Assembly (NCBI GenBank): GCA_030673995.1
Contig: DAOUYU010000116.1
Span: 1-5,757 of the forward strand
Reading direction: 5' to 3'
DNA length: 5,757 bases
Source of the DNA: Candidatus Aminicenantota bacterium
GTDB taxonomy: Bacteria > Acidobacteriota > Aminicenantia > Aminicenantales > Aminicenantaceae
The notes beneath the pieces were generated by a model that had not been told where the DNA came from, made no database searches, and saw nothing but the letters and a program-made list of their open reading frames with translations. The position numbers were made by a program, and so were the translations under genes. Shown one piece after another: positions 1-4,909 of this stretch (its first letter is position 1; each line of letters begins with the position of its first letter).

Positions 1-887
1 TAGGCGGAAATAAGCATGCCTCCAGAACCGCAGGCCGGGTCATATACGCTGTCTCCAGGTTCCGGATTTAAAATATTGACAATAAGTTTGATGACTTCTC
101 TGGGAGTGAAGACCTCCCCCTCCTTGGCTTTCTGAGGAGCAAAATAGCGGAGAATCCATTCATAGGCATCACCGAGAATATCGGCAGAAACATGCTGGAG
201 GGAACGAGCACTGAAGAGTTCTACAAGTTGACGCAGGATCTCGGAATTCTCCCTGTTTGAAGTGAATTGGACAAAATCTGTGTTGTCGAAGACATCCTTA
301 AGCTCAGGGTTTTTTTCGGCTAGTATTTTTAATGCTCGGGAGAAATTTTCTGGTAGTCTAGCCGGTTCTTTACGGATGTTTTCCCAGTGAAGATCTTCGG
401 AGATATCGAAATCATGATATATATCATTTGCCGCTTCTTTTTTAGCTTCTTTCTCACTTAATCCATCTTCGAGAGCTTCTTTGTATGCTTGATCATACTC
501 GAGCACCCATTTGTCACTTATGCGCTTATAGAAAAGAAGGACAAGGATAAATGTGTAGTCGACACGTGTGCGAATAAGGTCTGCAGCACCTTTGAGAATG
601 GACTCGAGTTCTCCTCTTGTTAGAGTGTTCTTTTCAAGAGCGAATGTTTCGGTCATGATATCATCTGTGCTTTTTAATTCATAAATGCGTTTTCTTGCAT
701 CATCAGGATCAAAAGAAACTTTAAGCCAGCCCTTTTTTCGAAGTTCTGATAGAATGACATTGATCTGTTTTTCATCATCATGTATTTCAGTTGAGAGAAT
801 TTTGGTGGCTTCTTCGAAACGGAAAGGTGTGCTTTTAAAAGAACCCCATAATATTTTATGTCTTTTTTTAAGCCATTCTGGAATCAT
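1..887 (-). CDS. hsdM: Type I restriction-modification DNA methyltransferase, M subunit (N-terminal part, with extra winged-helix-like N-terminus)
   Basis: This is the first 295 codons of an adenine-N6 DNA methyltransferase subunit; the gene continues past the left edge. The family modifies the recognition site from S-adenosylmethionine in complex with a specificity subunit HsdS, and with HsdR it forms the restriction complex. Residues about 1-77 (from MIPEWLKKRH to RKRIYELK) look like a winged helix-turn-helix module, which classical HsdM proteins lack. Residues about 85-245 fit the helical HsdM N-terminal domain (TRGELESILKGAADLIRTRV, then LVLLFYKRISDKW). The segment GEVFTPREVIKLIV at 257-270 and SAM-binding motif I DPACGSGGM at 283-291 mark the start of the catalytic domain. 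The catalytic NPPF/DPPY-type motif would lie outside the window. The ATG at 887 is supported by AGGAG five bases upstream and a good promoter. hsdS and hsdR are not visible. The methyltransferase call is firm; the winged-helix call is an inference from sequence pattern. Confidence 0.93.
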   Translation of the reverse strand, partial: MIPEWLKKRHKILWGSFKSTPFRFEEATKILSTEIHDDEKQINVILSELRKKGWLKVSFDPDDARKRIYELKSTDDIMTETFALEKNTLTRGELESILKGAADLIRTRVDYTFILVLLFYKRISDKWVLEYDQAYKEALEDGLSEKEAKKEAANDIYHDFDISEDLHWENIRKEPARLPENFSRALKILAEKNPELKDVFDNTDFVQFTSNRENSEILRQLVELFSARSLQHVSADILGDAYEWILRYFAPQKAKEGEVFTPREVIKLIVNILNPEPGDSVYDPACGSGGMLISA

Positions 888-892
888 TTTGG

Positions 893-897
893 CTCCT
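893..897 (-). promoter_or_regulatory. Ribosome binding site of hsdM
   Basis: AGGAG on the minus strand, five bases before the ATG at 887. It supports this ATG as the start and therefore includes the winged-helix-like extension in the protein. Confidence 0.8.
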
Positions 898-924
898 AAT
901 TATAGATAAGTTATTAAATAAGAT

Positions 925-939
925 GCTTATATAATAAGC
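925..939. repeat. Short inverted repeat over the hsdM -10 box
   Basis: GCTTAT and ATAAGC, perfect 6-base arms separated by ATA, overlap the predicted -10 hexamer of hsdM. The position suits a repressor operator. The sequence is AT-rich, so a chance palindrome is possible. Confidence 0.4.
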
Positions 940-959
940 TTTTAACAACCTTATGTCAA
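931..959 (-). promoter_or_regulatory. Sigma70-type promoter of hsdM
   Basis: On the minus strand TTGACA (959-954, perfect -35) is followed after 17 bases by TATTAT (936-931, five of six -10 bases). Transcription would start near 924, giving a leader of about 37 bases. The -10 lies inside a short inverted repeat, GCTTAT-ATA-ATAAGC (925-939), which could be an operator. AT-rich tandem repeats at 968-985 lie where an UP element or activator site would be. Confidence 0.75.
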
Positions 960-967
960 GTGTTTTT

Positions 968-985
968 GGTTATTATGGTTATTAT
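968..985. repeat. Tandem 9-bp direct repeat (GGTTATTAT x2)
   Basis: Two perfect head-to-tail copies of GGTTATTAT at 968-976 and 977-985. They lie about 44-61 bases upstream of the predicted hsdM start of transcription, the usual place for an UP element or an activator site. The repeat is plain in the sequence; a function is inferred only from its position. Confidence 0.5.
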
Positions 986-1060
986 TTTGAACACAGATGT
1001 ATGAGAAATCTTTGTATCCAAATAAATTTCAGTATCTTGATGGGATTGCAAGAATTGTAC

Positions 1061-1089
1061 TTGACACTGCATATGCACTTAACCACAAT
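1061..1089 (+). promoter_or_regulatory. Candidate promoter for the 580-aa gene
   Basis: A perfect -35 TTGACA (1061-1066) is followed after 17 bases by CACAAT (1084-1089, four of six -10 bases). Transcription would start near 1096, leaving a leader of roughly 55 bases before the ATG at 1154. It is the best rightward promoter I see between hsdM and this gene. The weak -10 suggests modest or activated expression. Confidence 0.5.
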
Positions 1090-1153
1090 AAGCGCATATA
1101 TACCACTGGAAGAATTCAAAGTGAGTATGATCTGACATTAGAATTTGAAAAAG

Positions 1154-2896
1154 ATGGAAAAGCTTTATTTAAAAGAGCTTATAGAAAAATTAAAGCTGCG
1201 TTTGGATAGTTATTCTTTTGATGAGCTAAAGGCCATTATTCTTGAGTATGCAGAGAGTCTCCCTCCTGCCGATCGGCAATCATTCCTGGATATCTTTATC
1301 CCATTAAAAAAAACAACACCTCAAAAAACCGTAAAGACAGATAAAGACTTTTTAATAAAAGAAATAGAGGATTTTGGGAAACGGGCCAAAGACTATGAAT
1401 TTACACATGGATGGGGTTGGGATAATAACTACGGTGATGAAAGAGCCTGGGGTGACGACAGTTGGGCCCCAGAGATTGACGGCTTATTTGGTAGAGTAGA
1501 TGCTTTCTATGAAGCCGGCGACTATCAATTTGCAAGGCGCGCATATAAATTAATTTTGGATATTTTTTACACTTGTATGGAAGAGGGGCAATTTTCCGGA
1601 TATGAACATGAAAATATGATTGATACAGACACACACGAGACCACACTTAAATACTTCCGCTGTTTGTATCTAACGGAAAAAATATCATCCCGTCCCAGAG
1701 TGATATTTAATGTTGCGAACTGGGCATCCTGCTACACTTATAATTTTTCTCTCCAAGGGATGATGAACGTATCGCTTGAAGATCTGCCTGATTGGGAGAG
1801 GTTTGGAGAACTGTGGACGGCCTTTTTGAAGAAGCAGAAAAACAAGGATGTTGTTAACAGGCTGTTAAGGGAAGCTGTTAGATTGTTTGAAGGGACAAGA
1901 GGCCTTGAAATGCTGGCTATGCAAAAGGGACATGAATTTCCCGGAGCTTTTGTGGATTGGTTGGATGCCTTAAAAAAAGATGGAAATTACAGTGAAATGC
2001 TAAGAGCTGCTTCTTTAGGCCTGGAGAAATTACCTGAAACGTTATTAATCAGAGCCAAGATTGCCGATTATCTTCATGAAGCCGCTATGAAATTGAAAAG
2101 AGATGACCTGGTTTTAATAAGCTTAAAAGAAGCCCTCTTTGCTTCTCCTTCTCTCTCTCGCCTCTTGGATCTCCTCGATGTTTCAAAAAATATTGATCAA
2201 AGAGATGATTTTATAAATGAGGCGCTCATTCAATTTAAAGTCATAAAGAAACGGAGAACCGATCCTAAGAAGCACATATTTGATATCCACAGATCCACTG
2301 ATCTTCGCGAAAATAATGTTCCCAATATTCTGGAAGTGTGTAGCTATCTTTTGAAAGGAGATTATTCAAAAGTGGCCTCATCAATAGAAAAATCCGAACC
2401 GTTGGGATGGACATTTGTGAATAATCCTAATGTGCTTGCCATTCCCTTTTTTCTATACGCAAATTGGAATAGGGAGAGGACTTTGACCTTTAATTTAAAT
2501 AAATTATGGACAAGGTCAACAAAACTACGATTGTCACATTATGAATATTTTGAAGGCGATGATTCTGGAATGAATTCGGGATCACGCTTTCTGTCCTATA
2601 TAGAAAATACGTTAGAAAAATTCCCATTCGATGAACAAGAAAAGATGAAATATTTTTCTTTGGCTGAAAAGGCTGCCAAGATGCGTATAAATGCTATTGT
2701 GAGTAACAAATATCGCAAAAGCTACTGGAAAGCCGCTGAATTAATATTGGCCATTGCGGAGACTTACTGGAGCAACAGTGAGTCCGAAAAAGGTCAAATG
2801 TTGATCGACTATTTCCATAAAAAATATAACCGTCATTCCGCCTTCCAGAGAGAATTGAAAGCTGCGATAAAAGAATCACACTTGTTCGCAATATAA
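1154..2896 (+). CDS. 580-aa helical-repeat protein resembling the region downstream of the finger in bacterial SWIM zinc-finger proteins
   Basis: I do not recognise a characterised function. The protein is largely alpha-helical. An N-terminal helical stretch (about 5-50, ending in LPPADRQSFLDIF) is followed by a charged linker and an aromatic/acidic segment with HGWGWDN (85-91). Next comes a TPR-like hairpin, EIDGLFGRVDAFYEAGDYQF (from about 107), then further helical pairs to the end. The C-terminal block around 510-572 (INAIVSNKYRKSYWKAAEL, then a helix ending RHSAFQREL) resembles what I recall from the C-termini of SWIM-finger proteins; this was not searched. No CxC...CxH SWIM motif is present, and no signal peptide, membrane segment or catalytic motif is visible. 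An in-frame TAG at 1139-1141 limits the 5' end. ATG 1154 is chosen over TTG 1145, which would add three residues; neither has a Shine-Dalgarno sequence. The gene converges on the minus-strand operon, 43 bases away. Confidence 0.85.
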   Translation: MEKLYLKELIEKLKLRLDSYSFDELKAIILEYAESLPPADRQSFLDIFIPLKKTTPQKTVKTDKDFLIKEIEDFGKRAKDYEFTHGWGWDNNYGDERAWGDDSWAPEIDGLFGRVDAFYEAGDYQFARRAYKLILDIFYTCMEEGQFSGYEHENMIDTDTHETTLKYFRCLYLTEKISSRPRVIFNVANWASCYTYNFSLQGMMNVSLEDLPDWERFGELWTAFLKKQKNKDVVNRLLREAVRLFEGTRGLEMLAMQKGHEFPGAFVDWLDALKKDGNYSEMLRAASLGLEKLPETLLIRAKIADYLHEAAMKLKRDDLVLISLKEALFASPSLSRLLDLLDVSKNIDQRDDFINEALIQFKVIKKRRTDPKKHIFDIHRSTDLRENNVPNILEVCSYLLKGDYSKVASSIEKSEPLGWTFVNNPNVLAIPFFLYANWNRERTLTFNLNKLWTRSTKLRLSHYEYFEGDDSGMNSGSRFLSYIENTLEKFPFDEQEKMKYFSLAEKAAKMRINAIVSNKYRKSYWKAAELILAIAETYWSNSESEKGQMLIDYFHKKYNRHSAFQRELKAAIKESHLFAI

Positions 2897-2907
2897 TAAA
2901 CAGGTCA

Positions 2908-2922
2908 TTCGCTCAATGCGAA
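2908..2922. terminator. Weak hairpin between convergent genes, possible terminator
   Basis: TTCGC (2908-2912) and GCGAA (2918-2922) form a 5-bp stem with a 5-base loop in the 43-base gap between the two convergent stop codons. The nearest plus-strand T-run starts 14 bases later (2937-2941), so this is not a canonical intrinsic terminator. It is listed because of its position and because nothing stronger lies in the gap. Confidence 0.25.
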
Positions 2923-2939
2923 GGGATGGCTGGATCTTT

Positions 2940-3425
2940 TTACGTTCTTTCATCATAAGGATCCAATATTTCAAACTCGAAATGCCAACCTTCCCACGCT
3001 TCAAACATTGTATTGAAATTTTCCATTGTGATTCTTTTTCCATCTATGATGAAGATTCTATCATATGCCGTATCTTCAAAATCATCATTCCACAAAATTT
3101 CTCCCCTAAGAATTCCTTTTTTACCGATTCTCCATTTGCCACCCTGTTTTGTCAAATGCCTCCGGTTAATGCCTCTTTTTATTTTTTTCATGAATTGTTC
3201 TTTAGCTATTTCCGGATCTGTATCAAAATCAAACAGCATATTAAAATGGTAACCCTGCAAAATATCTTTTTTAACTTCAATTGCCTCGGCGATAAGTCCT
3301 GATGACCATTCAAATATTGACAATTTGAAATGATACTCTTTTTTCCTTTGGTCTTTTATAAAAAGATCTTCCCCACTCTCAAGGGTACTGTGAATGACAA
3401 CATCATCATTAAGAGATTTTTTCAT
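2940..3425 (-). CDS. Uncharacterised 161-aa protein, third gene of the small operon
   Basis: No characterised function is recognised. The layout recalls a family of small domain-of-unknown-function proteins with a core of the type GYHFNML...DxDPE, a basic helix IKRGINRRHL (82-91), RGEILWNDDFED (108-119) and a terminal block IDGKRITMENF...EGWHFEFEI (127-153). That resemblance is from memory and not searched. The N-terminal 55 residues are polar with alternating hydrophobics, suggesting a beta-rich start. It looks soluble, with no cysteines and no signal peptide. The ATG at 3425 has GGAG six bases upstream (3432-3435), inside the 13-base gap after the 112-aa gene, so co-translation in one operon is very likely. 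The stop lies 43 bases from that of the convergent 580-aa gene. Confidence 0.88.
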   Translation of the reverse strand: MKKSLNDDVVIHSTLESGEDLFIKDQRKKEYHFKLSIFEWSSGLIAEAIEVKKDILQGYHFNMLFDFDTDPEIAKEQFMKKIKRGINRRHLTKQGGKWRIGKKGILRGEILWNDDFEDTAYDRIFIIDGKRITMENFNTMFEAWEGWHFEFEILDPYDERT

Positions 3426-3438
3426 TTATAACTCCGTT

Positions 3439-3777
3439 TTATTCAAATTTCATCAAAGGTTTATCGACAAGATCAAAAACCATACAGTGAAATTCGATAT
3501 CGAACCAGTCTTTAAATGTTTTCATGTTTCTTTTTGAAGGCCACGAATCAGGATCCCGCCACCAGCCATCTAGCTCCTCCTCAAAAATGAAAGGATAATA
3601 ACGCTCCAAAAGTTTTTCCATTTCAGAATCATTTTCATACTCAGGTAACAGGAAAGTGGTGCTGTCTTGATTGACTTCGTCTAGAGTAAATTTTCCTGGA
3701 TCAGGAAGAGAATTGAGCCACTGAAGAAAAGGTTCTTTTGCACGGACTACAATGACACTTCTGTTCACTTTTTTCAT
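3439..3777 (-). CDS. Uncharacterised 112-aa protein, second gene of the small operon
   Basis: A complete small acidic protein. The N-terminus NRSVIVVRAKEPFLQWLNSL (5-24) reads as a short strand followed by a helix. The middle LLPEYENDSEMEKLLERYYPFIFEEEL (43-69) is acidic and helical. The aromatic-rich end GWWRDPDSWP (71-80) and FKDWFDIEFHCMVFDL (88-103) gives the protein a recognisable signature. I recall a family of short conserved bacterial proteins with this pattern, some copies of which carry the annotation VacJ without convincing support. It has no lipoprotein signal and is far shorter than the MlaA/VacJ lipoprotein, so I do not use that name. The ATG at 3777 has only a weak purine stretch (GAG) eight bases upstream. 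It lies 23 bases after the 196-aa gene and 13 bases before the 161-aa gene. Function unknown. Confidence 0.88.
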   Translation of the reverse strand: MKKVNRSVIVVRAKEPFLQWLNSLPDPGKFTLDEVNQDSTTFLLPEYENDSEMEKLLERYYPFIFEEELDGWWRDPDSWPSKRNMKTFKDWFDIEFHCMVFDLVDKPLMKFE

Positions 3778-3800
3778 AATTTTTCTCGCAATGATTGAAA

Positions 3801-4391
3801 TTAACGCAGAGTTTTCAGCTCAATGGTGTCGAGAAGAATTTCAAGACGCTCATAAAGAAGATCCAACTCCTCTCCTAGGTTTTTATCCGAAGTATGATTC
3901 GCTTCTGCAGCGATATATCCAAGGAGAGCTTCCAACTCTTCGGGAGTATAATAGACAGCGATAGAATCAGAAACTTCATTTGCTGCATCAAAGCATCCAG
4001 TGAGATCCGGACCGGCCAGAGTTTTGTTCTGAATCAGGGCGGACTCAAAAAGACTTAATCTAACGAGTATGATGTCTGAAAATCTCATATCCCATTTCGT
4101 ATTTTCCCAGTCACTTATATAGCCGTTATCCTCGCATAAAGGGCAATACCATTCTATGACGTTTTTTTTATTATCCAAGAACGCGTAGACCTCACCTTGA
4201 CATGGCTTGCGTTTCGGTCTTCTTCGGCATCTGATGCCTGTAGGGAAAGAGATTTCCAATACTTCGCTGGTAGCTGCCTTTACTATAGAGCACAAATACT
4301 CTGTTAACTTTCTGGCTGGTCCTTTGCTATTCCAGAATTCATCACTGTCGTCGAGAAAATGTCGAAGCTGAGTGAACCATGTATTTCCCAT
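3801..4391 (-). CDS. Uncharacterised 196-aa zinc-ribbon protein, first gene of the small operon
   Basis: The N-terminal block MGNTWFTQLRHFLD is followed by a helix (PARKLTEYLCSIVKAAT, 25-41). A basic cysteine-bearing segment CRRRPKRKPC (Cys55, Cys64) and a second pair CPLC (Cys83, Cys86) give C-x8-C-x18-C-x2-C, the spacing of a zinc ribbon. It ends in WENTKWDMRFSD. The C-terminal third (130-196) is helical and acidic, with a YYTPEELEALL segment. The basic run between the first two cysteines could contact nucleic acid, but a structural or protein-binding ribbon is equally possible. I recall similar hypothetical proteins starting MGNTW or MANTW, which supports this start. The start site is odd: GGAG sits only one base before the ATG at 4391, while GAGAG lies 12 bases upstream. 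As the promoter-proximal gene it probably sets expression of the operon. Function unknown. Confidence 0.88.
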   Translation of the reverse strand: MGNTWFTQLRHFLDDSDEFWNSKGPARKLTEYLCSIVKAATSEVLEISFPTGIRCRRRPKRKPCQGEVYAFLDNKKNVIEWYCPLCEDNGYISDWENTKWDMRFSDIILVRLSLFESALIQNKTLAGPDLTGCFDAANEVSDSIAVYYTPEELEALLGYIAAEANHTSDKNLGEELDLLYERLEILLDTIELKTLR

Positions 4392-4415
4392 TCTCCGAAT
4401 ATTCTCTCTTTTTTT

Positions 4416-4464
4416 GTTATTTTGATCAAGATGATATGTGATTATCAGACCAAGTTATTGATCA
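4416..4464 (-). promoter_or_regulatory. Candidate promoter and operator pair upstream of the three-gene operon
   Basis: On the minus strand a GATAAT -10 (4446-4441, five of six bases) lies about 50 bases before the ATG at 4391. The -35 is poor: the best match is TTGTGA (4467-4462) at a short 15-base spacing. Two related sites flank the -10, TGATCAATAAC (4464-4454) and TGATCAAAATAAC (4428-4416). They share TGATCAA and TAAC and lie about 37 bases apart centre to centre. A weak -35 with paired sites suits a regulated promoter. No transcription factor is identified. Confidence 0.35.
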
Positions 4465-4673
4465 CAAAACAAAAGATTTTGGCTTGAATTAATCGCATAC
4501 ATTACTCTTAAATCCTCAATTTACTCCCTAAAATTGGGCTTCTAAGACCATGTATGACGGGAAAAAAACCTCTCCCCTACAACAGTTGCCTGTAGAAATA
4601 CGGCCCAATGATCAGCGACAATCATAATACCCGAACTTATTGCCTCATGATAAAATCTTACCCTACTTTATTA

Positions 4674-4729
4674 GTCGCCTCAATAGAAATCTTACTTTCT
4701 GATTTCCTGATATCGGCTTAAGAGGCGAC
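4674..4729. repeat. 8-bp inverted repeat GTCGCCTC...GAGGCGAC
   Basis: Perfect arms at 4674-4681 and 4722-4729 enclose 40 bases. They are GC-rich in an otherwise AT-rich stretch. The element lies downstream of the transposase coding region and could be part of an insertion-sequence end, a small repetitive element or a transcriptional stop. No flanking T-run is present. The repeat is seen directly; its role is unknown. Confidence 0.5.
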
Positions 4730-4909
4730 CTGTTGAACACAATTTATTATTCCACGTAGAAAAATCCATCCATGATTCCTTGCTTGAACCAAATTTCTTC
4801 CGGTTCCGGCCTCCTTCGAAAAAACGACACGCTGAGAGCTCCTGTAAGCCACGATCTCACTTCGATCTAAGCCAATCCCTTTACCGAAATCATCAATTAT
4901 ATCTTTCAT
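4718..4909 (-). CDS. Doubtful 63-aa ORF overlapping the transposase stop by ATGA
   Basis: The ATG at 4909 overlaps the TGA of the transposase gene in an ATGA arrangement typical of translational coupling. The product (starting MKDIIDDFGKGIGLDRSEI) has no recognised motif. There is no good Shine-Dalgarno sequence, and its end runs into the GAGGCGAC arm of the inverted repeat. It could be a small IS-encoded accessory peptide, read-through sequence at the IS end, or a chance ORF. I lean towards chance. Confidence 0.2.
   Translation of the reverse strand: MKDIIDDFGKGIGLDRSEIVAYRSSQRVVFSKEAGTGRNLVQARNHGWIFLRGIINCVQQVAS

Larger units (their letters stand above)
4392..4905. other. 514-base stretch between the operon and the transposase, mostly non-coding
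   Basis: Nearest the operon it holds the promoter and operator candidate. Next come a small AT-rich hairpin (CAATTT 4517-4522 with AAATTG 4531-4536), a 5-bp inverted repeat CTACA/TGTAG around the sequence ACAGTTGCC, and a direct repeat AAATCTTAC (4653-4661 and 4687-4695). An 8-bp inverted repeat (4674-4681 and 4722-4729) and a doubtful 63-aa ORF lie nearest the transposase. The end of the insertion sequence should lie here, but I cannot place its terminal repeat because the other end is outside the window. No tRNA, structured RNA or CRISPR array is seen. Confidence 0.6.

Noticed and set aside
953..1135. 60-aa frame on the plus strand across the hsdM promoter
   Set aside because: It overlaps the hsdM promoter and the tandem repeat, lacks a ribosome site, and its product has no recognisable features.
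2916..3302. 128-aa plus-strand frame opposite the 161-aa gene
   Set aside because: It is antisense to a well-supported gene that has a good ribosome site and operon context. Its phenylalanine- and cysteine-rich product looks like a shadow frame.
3439..3777. Naming the 112-aa protein VacJ/MlaA
   Set aside because: It has no lipoprotein signal and is less than half the length of MlaA. The name seems to be an annotation carried over among similar small proteins.
4409..4415. Seven-T run as an intrinsic terminator
   Set aside because: No hairpin precedes it on the plus strand. On the minus strand it is an A-run in the leader of the operon.
4437..4466. TGTGAT...ATCACA as a CRP site
   Set aside because: The half-sites are separated by 18 bases; a CRP site needs about six between TGTGA and TCACA.
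4560..4595. CTACA/TGTAG hairpin with a nearby seven-T run (minus strand) as terminator of the transposase transcript
   Set aside because: The stem is only five pairs with a 9-base loop, and several bases separate it from the T-run. It is also over 300 bases from the transposase stop.
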